From an uncultured Roseobacter sp. (GTDB taxonomy: Bacteria; Pseudomonadota; Alphaproteobacteria; Rhodobacterales; Rhodobacteraceae), in the NCBI RefSeq assembly GCF_947488185.1, contig NZ_CANKYM010000008.1, positions 1 through 64,000 of the forward strand: a DNA stretch of 64,000 nt. The letters are read 5' to 3'. The translations under genes and the position numbers were made by a program. Below, piece by piece: positions 51,427-60,312 of the stretch (position 1 is its first letter; every line of letters begins with the position of its first letter). The notes beneath the pieces were generated by a model. It was not told the origin of the DNA and ran no database searches. It was given only the letters and a program-made list of their open reading frames with translations.

Positions 51427-51440
51427 TTGATATTCCTCAA
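51427..51440. promoter_or_regulatory. FNR-like box upstream of the single-domain USP gene
   Basis: TTGAT-ATTC-CTCAA, one mismatch, 91 bases upstream of the USP gene at 51532 and in the divergent region with the hybrid kinase gene. Confidence 0.5.
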
Positions 51441-51531
51441 TGCCGCCCTGCAGCGCTGTGAAAAAACACTCTGGCGCCTCCCCGAACTCTAGAGCGCGCA
51501 AAGCTGTCGACCACAAGAAGGAACCAGATGG

Positions 51532-51978
51532 ATGTTCAGACAAATTATTGTGGGCATGGATGGCTCGGACAAGGCAGAACGGGCCCTGCGCATCGCCTGT
51601 GATCTGGCCAAACACTATTCGGGTACGGTCACCATTCTGCACGTGCCGCACGCTGAAACAGCCGCATTTTCCATGGGTGCCGTGGCCGAGTACCACGCCG
51701 CGATCGACAAGCCGACCTTTGCGCAAATCGAAGAAGCCGGTCAGCAGGTGTTGGACAACGGCGTGAAAATCGCCGACGACATGGGATGCAAATCGGTGAA
51801 AACACATATGCCGCATGGCGATGCCGCCACTGAAATCCTGGCGCATGCAGAGGACATTCAGGCCGATCTGATCGTCACCGGACGGCGCGGTCTGAGCAGT
51901 ATCTCCGGCCTTGTTCTCGGCAGCACCACGCAACGCATCAACCATCTGGCACATTGCGCCTGCCTCTCGGTGGCCTGA
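51532..51978 (+). CDS. Universal stress protein, single-domain
   Basis: A 148-residue UspA-type protein: FRQIIVGMDGSDKAERAL at the N-terminus and VTGRRGLSSISGLVLGSTTQRI, the G-x2-G-x9-G-S/T ATP-binding signature, near the C-terminus. It is therefore likely an ATP-binding USP, in contrast to the flavin- or ATP-independent UspA of E. coli. AGAAGGA precedes ATG 51532. Convergent with the M50 protease gene, whose stop is 13 bases away. Confidence 0.9.
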   Translation: MFRQIIVGMDGSDKAERALRIACDLAKHYSGTVTILHVPHAETAAFSMGAVAEYHAAIDKPTFAQIEEAGQQVLDNGVKIADDMGCKSVKTHMPHGDAATEILAHAEDIQADLIVTGRRGLSSISGLVLGSTTQRINHLAHCACLSVA

Positions 51979-51991
51979 ATCTCGGTTTGCC

Positions 51992-53122
51992 TTACCGGTG
52001 GCGAACGAGGTCGGAAAGGCGCAGGTAGCGGGTCAGATCGGCCAGCGAAATGACACCCATCAGCTGATGCCCGTCAACGACGAGGAACTTGCGCCGCCCG
52101 GTGTCGGCAATCCGCACCATCAAGTCCTGCACCGGCATCTCGCCTGAAATCGAGGCCTGTCCATCCAGCCCAGCAAAAACATCACCCACGCGGGTGTTGG
52201 ACCAGTGTTCGCGGTCAATCCCTGCGAGCACTGCCTGATCCATATGACCCAGGAGAACCCCGTCTTCGACAACCGGCACAAAACTGACGTTGTGGCGCAG
52301 CATGATGCGGTTCACGAATTCCGACAGCGTCATCTCCGGGCTGATCACGATCGGGTCGCGTTGCATCAGGGCAGCCACCGTCTTGTGGTCAAACGCGACC
52401 TTGGCCAGTTGGGTCTGATAGGCTGCGCGCGCTGCCATCAGGACAAAAAACCCGATCATGATTTGCCACAGCCCGGCAATCAGCGCCCCGTTGAAGAGCG
52501 CCACCAGGCCAAATCCCATCAGCACATAGGCGAAGATCGTACCTGATTGCGCCGCCGTTTCGGTAGCGGCCAGCACGTCCCCCTTGCGGTGCCAGAGATA
52601 GGCGCGCAACACCCGCCCGCCGTCCAGGGGGAACGCAGGCACGAGGTTGAAAAGCGCCAGGATCAGATTGATCAGCGCGAGATAGCCAAGCACCATCGAC
52701 ACAGGCGTCGCGGCCGCCAGCGTTTCCGACAGCTGTGCAAGGATCCAGAACCCCAGCGCCAGCGCAAGGCTCATCACCGGACCGGCAAGCGCCACCCAAA
52801 ACTCCACCGCTGCCGAACGCGGCTCGGCCTCCAGCTCCGCCACACCGCCAAAGAGGAAAAGCGTGATCCCCTTGATCGGCACACCCAGACGGCGCGCGAC
52901 AACGGAGTGGGCAAGCTCGTGCAGCAAAAGTGAGGCGAAGAAGCAAAGCATCGCGATCAGGGCCATGGCCAGATAGGTACCCGTGCTCTGATGTGGCAAG
53001 ATGGCTGGGAAGTATCCCTGAGACAGGGTCCAGGTGATCAGCGCGGCGATGAGAAGCCAGCTTGGGTCCAGCTTAATATCGAAGCCGTTGATCGAAAAGA
53101 GTTTGACTGCGTTTGAGAACAT
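51992..53122 (-). CDS. Site-2-protease-type M50 metalloprotease with CBS domains
   Basis: A 376-residue intramembrane protease started at ATG 53122. Zinc site HELAH is at 68-72 and the second motif LDGGR at 166-170, in membrane segments of a six-helix core. Residues about 250-376 are two CBS domains (VAALMQRDPIVISPEMTLSEFV; VQDLMVRIADTG), a nucleotide-binding regulatory tail. S2P-CBS proteases cleave membrane-bound substrates such as anti-sigma factors, under control of adenine nucleotide level, which would couple proteolysis to energy state in low oxygen. Divergent from the phasin gene. Confidence 0.88.
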   Translation of the reverse strand: MFSNAVKLFSINGFDIKLDPSWLLIAALITWTLSQGYFPAILPHQSTGTYLAMALIAMLCFFASLLLHELAHSVVARRLGVPIKGITLFLFGGVAELEAEPRSAAVEFWVALAGPVMSLALALGFWILAQLSETLAAATPVSMVLGYLALINLILALFNLVPAFPLDGGRVLRAYLWHRKGDVLAATETAAQSGTIFAYVLMGFGLVALFNGALIAGLWQIMIGFFVLMAARAAYQTQLAKVAFDHKTVAALMQRDPIVISPEMTLSEFVNRIMLRHNVSFVPVVEDGVLLGHMDQAVLAGIDREHWSNTRVGDVFAGLDGQASISGEMPVQDLMVRIADTGRRKFLVVDGHQLMGVISLADLTRYLRLSDLVRHR

Positions 53123-53172
53123 AAGCCGCCTCGTCTTTGGCCACCAGACTAGCGGTGAACAGCGCGTGTTCA

Positions 53173-53186
53173 TTGACTTTTCTCAA
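53173..53186. promoter_or_regulatory. Degenerate FNR-like site between M50 and phasin genes
   Basis: TTGAC-TTTT-CTCAA has two mismatches to the FNR consensus but is symmetric in position between the divergent M50 and phasin genes, 51 bases upstream of the M50 start. Reported because all neighbouring transcription units have better boxes. Confidence 0.3.
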
Positions 53187-53339
53187 GAGGCCGGGCGCTT
53201 GTGACGATCCGCAGTTGCCGCACCGGCGCCTGCCCGCCGATGTGCGCCACGTGCGATGCTTGGGATTGAGCAATGTCAATCAGGCAGGGGCCTTCGGACC
53301 TAGACTTGGGATGCGCTACCCCAAACTGGAGGACCAGAC

Positions 53340-53693
53340 ATGGCAAACAAAGCGGAGAAATCACCCTCATCCCTGAGCGAAGCACCCCTGGCCGCGTTCA
53401 CCCAATTGCAGGAAGCCGGGCTTGGAAACATGGTCGGCATGAGCAATGCGTGGCTCGAAACCATGGGCGACATGGGGGCTGAAGTGGCCAGTTTCATCGC
53501 GGAACGGATCAAGGAAGACGTGAAAACACAGCATGCGATTCTGCAGTGCAAGAACATGACAGACCTACAGACGATCCAGACCGAATTCGTCCAGAAAGCG
53601 CTGGACCAATACCAGGCCGAAACCGGCAAACTGGTCGAGATGGGAACCAAAACCTTTGCGGCAAACCTCAAGGATCAGGACGGCAAGTCCTAG
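53340..53693 (+). CDS. Phasin family protein (PHA granule-associated)
   Basis: A 117-residue helical protein: AAFTQLQEAGLGNMVGMSNAWLETMGDMGAEVASFIAERIKED, then HAILQCKNMTDLQTIQTEFVQKALDQYQAETGKL, matches the Phasin_2 family by its amphipathic helix pattern. Phasins coat polyhydroxyalkanoate granules. It sits tail-to-tail with phaC, with a four-base overlap of the 3' ends, which supports the function. Confidence 0.8.
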   Translation: MANKAEKSPSSLSEAPLAAFTQLQEAGLGNMVGMSNAWLETMGDMGAEVASFIAERIKEDVKTQHAILQCKNMTDLQTIQTEFVQKALDQYQAETGKLVEMGTKTFAANLKDQDGKS

Positions 53694-55342
53694 CCAAAAA
53701 TATAGCGCCCCGGCGCTTTGTCCAAAACGCTGATGCGTGACGAGCGGGGATCTTCAGGATCGCCGCTTTGTTTTTTCAGCCATGCAGACCAGTGTTCCCA
53801 CCACGACCCGTCTTGCGGAGATTGCCGGTCAAACCAATCCTGCGCCGTGACGTGAGCGTCGCCTTCCACCTTGTGCCCGTGGCGAAAATGCCGACCCGCA
53901 TGACCGGGCTCGGACAGGATACCGCCGTTATGCCCGCCGTTGGCCAGCACGAAGGTGACATCGGTATCGGTCAGCAAGGACAGCCGGAAAACCGATGTCC
54001 AAGGCGATACGTGATCGCTTTCGGTCGCCACGCTGTAGATCGGCGCGCGGATATCCGTCAGGGCAATGGCAACGCCGTCGACCTCGAACCTGCCCTTGGC
54101 CAGATCATTGTTCAGAAACAGCCGTCTGAGGTATTCCGAATGCATCCCCGCCGGCATTCTGGTCGCATCCGCATTCCAAGCCATCAGCGGGTTGTCCGCC
54201 GTGCGTTCCCCCAGAAGATAGTGCCGTATGACCCGGCTCCAGATCAGATCGTTGGAGCGCAACAGCTGAAACGCCCCGGCCATCTGATCCGCTTCGAGAT
54301 ATCCGCGCGTCGCCATCATGTCTTCCAAGAACGCGATCTGACTTTCATTGATGAAGAGGCCCAATTCCCCCGGTTCGGAAAAATCAACCTGAGAGGCCAG
54401 CAGGCTGACCGTGCGCAGCGTGTCATCACCGTCGCGCGCCATCGCCGCCGCCGTGATCGCCAGCAATGTGCCCCCCAGACAGTAGCCGGCGGCATGCAGC
54501 CTTTTGGCGCCCATAGATTTGATCTGCGCCACAGCGGCCCGAACACCCAGATCGACATAATCCTGCATCGACAATCCGGCATCTTCCTCATCCGGGTTCT
54601 TCCACGAGAGGATAAAGACCTCGAACCCCTGATCGCGCAGATAGGCCACCAGGGACCGCTGCGCCGTGAGGTCCAGAATATAGTACTTCATGATCCACGC
54701 TGGCACGATCAGGATCGGTTCCGGGCGCACTCTATCCGTTGTCGGATGATAACGGATCAACTCGATCAGGTCGTTGCGGAACACTACATCGCCCGGCGTG
54801 GTCGCAAGGTCCTCGCCAACAGCATATGTACTCGGGCGGCGCGGCTGGTTGGAGATCAGCCGGTTGAAATCTTCCATCCAATAGCGCGCGCCCCGGACAA
54901 GGTTCTGACCCAGCTCCTCGCGCGTTCGCTCCAGAACCTGTGGATTGCTGCCCGCGAAATTCGCAGGCGAAAGCACATCCAGCCACTGCCGCACGGCAAA
55001 ATGCACGATCTCGGCATGTTTCGGGTCCACCCCCGGCATGCCGGTGGTTGCCGTATCCCACCAGTTCTGCGCGGTCATGAACCCTTGTGCGACCAGATTA
55101 TAGGGAAACATCTGCCACGCCGGGTGACGGAACCGCGGGTCCTGCGAAAAATCGGCATCGGCGGCAGGCGATATCGCGAGTTTCAGCAGGTCCGATTGCT
55201 TGTCCGGCGAGGCCATCAGGTGAAGCGACCAATCCAGATAGGCCGTGGCCAGCGCCGCCGGGGACAACCCACCGGTCAGCTGACCAAAGGCGGCATGCCA
55301 CTTGGGGTCAAGCTTGTGCTGTTTTGCGGATGCATCCGTCAT
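53690..55342 (-). CDS. phaC: Class I poly(3-hydroxyalkanoate) polymerase
   Basis: A 550-residue PHA synthase. The lipase-like box GYCLGG puts the nucleophile at Cys288, with the N-terminal PhaC_N domain before it and the rest of the alpha/beta-hydrolase fold after (ANGGHNGG containing the catalytic His). The Asp is in the strand preceding IYSVATESDHVSPW. It polymerises hydroxyacyl-CoA onto granules. It overlaps the HlyD-type gene by four bases (ATGA), an unusual neighbour, so transcription comes from the FNR-controlled ABC exporter promoter. It likely stores carbon and reductant when oxygen is short. Confidence 0.9.
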   Translation of the reverse strand: MTDASAKQHKLDPKWHAAFGQLTGGLSPAALATAYLDWSLHLMASPDKQSDLLKLAISPAADADFSQDPRFRHPAWQMFPYNLVAQGFMTAQNWWDTATTGMPGVDPKHAEIVHFAVRQWLDVLSPANFAGSNPQVLERTREELGQNLVRGARYWMEDFNRLISNQPRRPSTYAVGEDLATTPGDVVFRNDLIELIRYHPTTDRVRPEPILIVPAWIMKYYILDLTAQRSLVAYLRDQGFEVFILSWKNPDEEDAGLSMQDYVDLGVRAAVAQIKSMGAKRLHAAGYCLGGTLLAITAAAMARDGDDTLRTVSLLASQVDFSEPGELGLFINESQIAFLEDMMATRGYLEADQMAGAFQLLRSNDLIWSRVIRHYLLGERTADNPLMAWNADATRMPAGMHSEYLRRLFLNNDLAKGRFEVDGVAIALTDIRAPIYSVATESDHVSPWTSVFRLSLLTDTDVTFVLANGGHNGGILSEPGHAGRHFRHGHKVEGDAHVTAQDWFDRQSPQDGSWWEHWSAWLKKQSGDPEDPRSSRISVLDKAPGRYIFG

Positions 55343-56550
55343 AGTTGCGACCTTTCAACGAGGGTGACGCCACTTGAAATGGCATCGCTGGGATGGGTGA
55401 CGACCTGTTCACCGGGGTCCAGACCCCCCTGAACCTCGGTCATCCGCGCATTGCGGCGGCCCAGCGTCACGGTCCGTTTCTCTGCCACCCCGCCGTTCGA
55501 GACGAACACGGCCCAATCCGCCCCATCCCGAAAGGCGGCACTCAGCGGCATTTGCAGCACATCATCCGCATGCCATTCGACGATCCTGAGAAAGACGGAG
55601 AAGCCGTCCCCCAGATTGGGCCGATCCGCGCGCGGGCTGGTCAGGGTGAAATAGGCGTCCACCCGCTGCTCTTCGATGCCCAGAGCGGAAACCTTGGTGC
55701 GCGCCTTGGGGTCGATACGGTCAAGCCGGGCCTGAAGGGTCTTGTCACCGCCCCACCGTTCGACATAGGCCAGCGCCCCGGCCTCCAACCGGACCGCATC
55801 ATGGGACAGGATGTCGGCCACCAGTTCGAGGTCTTCCGGATCGCCGATGCTGACCAGCGGGGTGCCGATGGACACCGGGCGTTGACTGATGGCACCCACA
55901 GACAGGATGACACCATCCGCCGGGGCCCTCAGTTCAACGCAGCAGCTGGCAGGCCGGTGGTCCGTTTCATCGGTCTCCAGCAGGCTCGCCCGCGCGCGTT
56001 CGATCGTGCCTTGCGCCATTTCGATCCGCGCCTCTTCGGCCTGCACGGCGGCCTCGGCAACCGCCAGACGCTGCGTGTCATCCTCCAGCTTGGTGATCGA
56101 GGCGACACCCCGGTTGACCAGGGCCTGCGTGCGGTCGAATTGCGACCGGGCAAAGCTCAGGGTTTCCTCGGCCTGTCGCAAATCCGCCTGCGCCACGTGA
56201 CGCGCTGCCAAGGCTTCCTGCAGAGTGGCCTCAGCCTGCAGCCGGGTGCGGGCGTCCAACAGGCCCGAGGACGCGGGCTGCACGATGGCGACCACCGTTT
56301 CACCCGCCCGCACCCTGTCGCCCTCCTCAACGGGGGAGCGCAGTGCCGTGCCCGCAATGGGGGAGGCCACCTCGAAGAGGTCGCGCACTTCGGTTTCGCC
56401 TTCGGCATTGATCGTCACTTCCAGCGGTCCGCGCGTGACCTCTGCGAGGTCCACAGGCACCGGATCCTCGCGGAAGCTGACGTAGGCCAGCCCGGACACC
56501 ACGGCAACGCCGAACCCGATCAAAACCAATGTACGTGTAGAATAGGCCAT
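55339..56550 (-). CDS. HlyD/MacA-type periplasmic adaptor protein
   Basis: A 403-residue membrane fusion protein. A single N-terminal anchor helix (VLIGFGVAVVSGLAYVSF) is followed by a barrel-sandwich lipoyl-like domain (VASPIAGTALRSPVEEGDRVRAGETV and APADGVILSVGAISQRPV form the two halves), an alpha-helical hairpin between them (about residues 100-200), and beta-barrel plus membrane-proximal domains. It connects the inner-membrane ABC exporter to the outer membrane. The gene follows the FtsX-type permease by four bases and precedes phaC; no outer-membrane channel gene is present. Confidence 0.82.
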   Translation of the reverse strand: MAYSTRTLVLIGFGVAVVSGLAYVSFREDPVPVDLAEVTRGPLEVTINAEGETEVRDLFEVASPIAGTALRSPVEEGDRVRAGETVVAIVQPASSGLLDARTRLQAEATLQEALAARHVAQADLRQAEETLSFARSQFDRTQALVNRGVASITKLEDDTQRLAVAEAAVQAEEARIEMAQGTIERARASLLETDETDHRPASCCVELRAPADGVILSVGAISQRPVSIGTPLVSIGDPEDLELVADILSHDAVRLEAGALAYVERWGGDKTLQARLDRIDPKARTKVSALGIEEQRVDAYFTLTSPRADRPNLGDGFSVFLRIVEWHADDVLQMPLSAAFRDGADWAVFVSNGGVAEKRTVTLGRRNARMTEVQGGLDPGEQVVTHPSDAISSGVTLVERSQL

Positions 56551-56554
56551 GATT

Positions 56555-58921
56555 TCATTCCCTTGTCTTCATGACGGCGACCAGATTCAGCCGATCCAAC
56601 CGCCGACGGACGATCATCACCGACACGAAAGAGGCGGTCAGCACGACCAGACTGGCGCTGGTAAATGTGGCAGGCTGCAACACCAGCGGAATGGCATAGA
56701 CATCGCTGGTAAAGGCGTTGGTCATCGTGCGCGCAATCCATGCCCCGATCAGCCAGCCAAAGGGCTGTGCGATCAGGGCGATCAGCATCATTTCCCCCAC
56801 GAGGATGTAGGACACCTCGCCCCGGTCGAACCCGAGGATGCGCAGGCTGGCCAGCTCGCGCGCCCGTTCCGACAGCTGGATACGCGCGGCGTTGTAGGTC
56901 ACGCCGACGGTGATGAGCACGGCAATCACGATGTAGATGGTGTTCATCACGGTCACATTCTGGTCGATGGTGTCCTGAAACGATTGCCGGTTCTCGGTCA
57001 TCTCGATCAGGCCCGACAGTTCGGGCAATTCCTTGATCGCCTTGTGCAGCGCCTCCGTCTGGTGCTCATCCAGCGTCACATTCACCGTCGTCAGCTGCGG
57101 CGCCTGCCGAAACAGCGCATTCAGAAACGCCAGGTCCATGTAGGCCCCCAGCCCGAAATGCTGCTCCACCAACCCGGTCACCACCAGATCAAAGGCCTCG
57201 CGCCTGCCGCTGAGGAACTCTGCTTCGATCACATCCCCGGCCTGCACGTCCAGCTGATCGGCAAGACGGATCGACAATAGAATCCCGCCTGGCGGCGCCG
57301 TCATCAGGCGCCCCGAGGCATCGATAACGCGGCTGAGATCCGTGCCGGGGCGGCGCGCTTCGACGGCCACGCGTTTTGACAGATGCCCCTTGTGCAGGAT
57401 GGCGGTGTGAAACTGCTGGCTTTCGGCCTGCAGGACACCGGGCAGGGTGCGGGCCTCTTCCAGGGTGGTTTCAAGGACATCATCGGAAAAGATCAACATC
57501 GCGTCCTGACGATTGGTCTGGTAAAAGGCGAGGTCGACGATTTCATTCAGCGCGTCATTGATGAAGATCGACGCAATGACAGAGGCAACGGCCAGTGCCA
57601 GCCCCAGCGAGGTCAGAAAGCTGCGCAAGGGCCAGCGCAAGAGGCTGCGCAGGATCATGATCGTCGGCTGCGTCAGGCGCAGGCGCGCCATCATCTCGTC
57701 GATGAACGAGCGTTTGAACCGGGGCGGGGCAGGGGGTTGCATCGCGATGGCCGGGGCCAGCCGCGCGGCCTGCAGCGCGCTATGCGCAGCCCCCAGGCTG
57801 GTGGTCGCCAGCCCGGCCAGACCCGCCGCGGCATAGACCCAATAAGACACCCGGAAAATCACGAAGGGGAAATTGAAAAACTGCGCGTATTGGTTGGCCA
57901 TGCTGCGGGCCAGCACCGTCCCGGCGCCCCAGCCCAGCAAGACCCCCGCCAGCGCAATCAGCCCGGCCAGCATCAGATAGTGCAGGCAAACCTCCGTGTT
58001 GGAATATCCGATGGCCTTCAACAGCCCGATCTCGCTGCGTTCCAGCGCGATGATCCGGCTCAGCACCATGCTGACCAGAAACCCCGCGATGCCAAAGAAG
58101 ATCGGCGGCAGGATCGCGGCCATCCCCTTGAGCTGGCTGATCTCGGCATCCAGAAAGGCATCGGATTGCTGCGTGGTCCGGTCGTACGCCCCGAACCCGC
58201 CGTAGGGCTCCAGCAAATCATCCACCGCATCGATGACAGGGGCCGTGGGCAGGCCCGCAGCCACCGCAATCGCCACGTCATTGAACGCGCCCGTCATGTC
58301 AAAGGCCGCCGCAGCCGCCCGTTCCGACATCCAGATGATCCCGAAAGATGTGTTGTCCGGCATCAGGGCACCGGGCCCGATGGTATAAACAAATTCCGGC
58401 GACAGCACCGTGCCTACAATCGTCAACTCACGTTTTTGACCGCGCAGATTGGCGCTGAAACTGTCCCCCGGCTCAAACCCGTTGGCCTCCGCAAAAGGCG
58501 CGTTGACCACAACCTCATCCGTCACCATCGGATTGGGAAACCGGCCCTGCACCAGCAAGGGCACGTTCAGAACCGGCTCCCGGTCTTCGGGGTAAGACAG
58601 CACCCGACCCACGGCCGTTTTCACCCGCCCCGGAATATCGAGGATCGCATCGCCTGAAATCCGGGCCTCGACATTCAGAACCCCGTCGATCCGGGCAATC
58701 TCGGGCAGTAGCGATTCAGGGGCCCGCGTCGTGTGCACAAAGACATCGGCAAACCGGTTACGCTCGTAATAGGCGGTCCGGGTTTCCGACAGCGCCGAAT
58801 ACATCCCCACCGAGGTCAGCAGGATTGCCACCCCGCAGGCCAGGACCAGCGCAATGGCAATCGCCTGCATCCAGAGCCGTCTGAAGTCACGCAGCAGTTT
58901 TTTGTCAATCGCCTGCATCAC
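56555..58921 (-). CDS. FtsX-family ABC transporter permease
   Basis: A 788-residue MacB/FtsX-type permease. N-terminal anchor plus a large periplasmic domain, then a three-helix FtsX block (about residues 260-390), a second periplasmic domain and a C-terminal three-helix FtsX block (about 660-780). FtsX proteins of this size couple ATP hydrolysis to extrusion or lipoprotein transfer by mechanotransmission instead of moving substrate across the bilayer. It is in an operon with the ABC ATPase (three bases upstream) and HlyD-like adaptor. Confidence 0.85.
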   Translation of the reverse strand: MMQAIDKKLLRDFRRLWMQAIAIALVLACGVAILLTSVGMYSALSETRTAYYERNRFADVFVHTTRAPESLLPEIARIDGVLNVEARISGDAILDIPGRVKTAVGRVLSYPEDREPVLNVPLLVQGRFPNPMVTDEVVVNAPFAEANGFEPGDSFSANLRGQKRELTIVGTVLSPEFVYTIGPGALMPDNTSFGIIWMSERAAAAAFDMTGAFNDVAIAVAAGLPTAPVIDAVDDLLEPYGGFGAYDRTTQQSDAFLDAEISQLKGMAAILPPIFFGIAGFLVSMVLSRIIALERSEIGLLKAIGYSNTEVCLHYLMLAGLIALAGVLLGWGAGTVLARSMANQYAQFFNFPFVIFRVSYWVYAAAGLAGLATTSLGAAHSALQAARLAPAIAMQPPAPPRFKRSFIDEMMARLRLTQPTIMILRSLLRWPLRSFLTSLGLALAVASVIASIFINDALNEIVDLAFYQTNRQDAMLIFSDDVLETTLEEARTLPGVLQAESQQFHTAILHKGHLSKRVAVEARRPGTDLSRVIDASGRLMTAPPGGILLSIRLADQLDVQAGDVIEAEFLSGRREAFDLVVTGLVEQHFGLGAYMDLAFLNALFRQAPQLTTVNVTLDEHQTEALHKAIKELPELSGLIEMTENRQSFQDTIDQNVTVMNTIYIVIAVLITVGVTYNAARIQLSERARELASLRILGFDRGEVSYILVGEMMLIALIAQPFGWLIGAWIARTMTNAFTSDVYAIPLVLQPATFTSASLVVLTASFVSVMIVRRRLDRLNLVAVMKTRE

Positions 58922-58924
58922 AGA

Positions 58925-59632
58925 TCACCACGCAATCTCGGACGGGGCGAGCCGTTCGGCATTGATCCGGGTTTCGCTGATCTTGCCATCCTGGAAAAAG
59001 ATCACCCGATGTGCCATGCGCTGGATTTCCGCGTTATGCGTGATCACCACCGTGGTGGTGCCGAACCGCTCGTTGATGTCGCGCAAAACCTCCAGCACCT
59101 GCACGCCTGTGGTACTGTCCAGCGCGCCCGTCGGTTCATCACAGAGCAGGATCTGCGGGCGTTTGGCGATGGCGCGGGCAATGGCAACCCGCTGCTGTTC
59201 GCCCCCTGACATCTCAGAGGGAAAATGATCCATGCGCTTGCCCAGACCCACCAGGTCCAGCGCCTCTTCCGCAGGCATCGGGTGCGGGGCCACATCCGTT
59301 ACCAGCTGCACGTTTTCGCGGGCCGTCAGGCTGGGCACCAGATTGTAGAACTGGAAGACGAAACCGACATGATCGCGGCGGTATCGGGTCAGACCCCGGT
59401 CAGACATATCCGTCAGTTCCAGATCATCGAACCAGACCCGCCCGTCCGTTGCATGATCCAGCCCGCCGAGGATGTTGAGCAGCGTCGATTTCCCACTGCC
59501 CGAGGGGCCGAGCAGTACCGTCAACTCGCCCTTGAAGAGCTCAAGATCGACGCCATCGAGCGCATAGACCTTAAGCTCACCGGTGTCATAGACCTTGGTG
59601 ACACCTTGCGTTTTGAAGATAATGTCTGCCAC
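58925..59632 (-). CDS. ABC transporter ATPase (MacB/LolD type)
   Basis: A 235-residue ATPase started at GTG 59632 because AGGAGA lies seven bases upstream and the product then begins at the family N-terminus. Walker A GPSGSGKST, signature MSGGEQQRVAIARA, Walker B LLCDEPTGALD and the H-loop TTVVITHN are complete. The VFQFYNLVPSLTARENV Q-loop segment is that of MacB/LolD exporters. It begins the operon with the FtsX permease, HlyD adaptor and phaC. A perfect FNR box is about 50 bases upstream, overlapping the end of the flavodoxin gene. Confidence 0.88.
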   Translation of the reverse strand: MADIIFKTQGVTKVYDTGELKVYALDGVDLELFKGELTVLLGPSGSGKSTLLNILGGLDHATDGRVWFDDLELTDMSDRGLTRYRRDHVGFVFQFYNLVPSLTARENVQLVTDVAPHPMPAEEALDLVGLGKRMDHFPSEMSGGEQQRVAIARAIAKRPQILLCDEPTGALDSTTGVQVLEVLRDINERFGTTTVVITHNAEIQRMAHRVIFFQDGKISETRINAERLAPSEIAW

Positions 59633-59682
59633 GGGCTTCTCCTGCTCACCCGGGTGATACAGGGCAGCGGACGGGCGCAACT

Positions 59683-59696
59683 TGATAGATATCAAG
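59683..59696. promoter_or_regulatory. Perfect FNR box upstream of the ABC exporter-phaC operon
   Basis: TTGAT-AGAT-ATCAA, perfect consensus, in the short space between flavodoxin and the ABC ATPase and overlapping the flavodoxin stop region. Confidence 0.75.
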
Positions 59697-60204
59697 TTCC
59701 GTAAGAAGACGCGCGCGCATCCTCGAAATCTCTCAGGAACCGCTTGATGATATGGGCCTCTTCGTCGCTGCCTTCATCCGCATTGGAAACGCATGCTGTC
59801 GCCGCAAACCTGTGGGTCAGATCGGCCTCACCCGCCGTAAACGCCTTGTGCGGCGGTGAATGCGCCCCGCTGGTCAGAAACATCGCAACCGTATAGGGCA
59901 GATCCACGTCAGAGCGCAGCAAGGCCCGCAACGGTACGGCAGGATAAGAGGTCCAGACCGGCCCGCAGAGGATAATGCGGTCATATTCCGTCAGTGACGT
60001 GAAAGATTGCGGGCCCAGCACGCACTGCTGCCGCACACTGTCAAAACCGGCGCGCAGATAGCTAAGAAAACCGGCTGTATAGGCCGGTGCCTTGAGCTCG
60101 ATCAGGCTGCCATTCACGAGACTGGACAGCTTGAGGGCAATGCGCCGCGAATGTCCGGTGCGCGAATAATACACAATGCCTGTTTTCGGGTGATAGATTT
60201 TCAT
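59692..60204 (-). CDS. Flavodoxin
   Basis: A 170-residue FMN-binding protein started at ATG 60204 (GGAG upstream). The phosphate-binding loop is in IVYYSRTGHSRRIAL and the later FMN-contact region is CGPVWTSYPAVPLRALL, typical of flavodoxin family/FldA-like proteins. It transfers electrons at low potential in the cytoplasm. It can replace ferredoxin when iron is limiting or in low oxygen. Divergent from the cNMP-domain gene, with an FNR-like site (one mismatch) 55 bases upstream. Confidence 0.72.
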   Translation of the reverse strand: MKIYHPKTGIVYYSRTGHSRRIALKLSSLVNGSLIELKAPAYTAGFLSYLRAGFDSVRQQCVLGPQSFTSLTEYDRIILCGPVWTSYPAVPLRALLRSDVDLPYTVAMFLTSGAHSPPHKAFTAGEADLTHRFAATACVSNADEGSDEEAHIIKRFLRDFEDARASSYGT

Positions 60205-60258
60205 TGGGACATCTCCGATGAAGTTTGCAAAATCCTCGCAGAACACGCATGCAGGCTG

Positions 60259-60272
60259 TTGATAAATGTCAA
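60259..60272. promoter_or_regulatory. FNR-like box between flavodoxin and cNMP-domain genes
   Basis: TTGAT-AAAT-GTCAA, one mismatch. It is 55 bases from the flavodoxin ATG and 41 bases from ATG 60313 of the divergent gene. Confidence 0.5.
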
Positions 60273-60312
60273 AAAGCGGCGGCAAAACTGGCATATCAAC
60301 ATCCGAAAACGG

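Noticed and set aside
53266..53279. Second FNR-like site before the phasin gene (TTGAG-CAAT-GTCAA)
   Set aside because: Two mismatches, one in each half, and no better than chance in this context; not listed as a feature.
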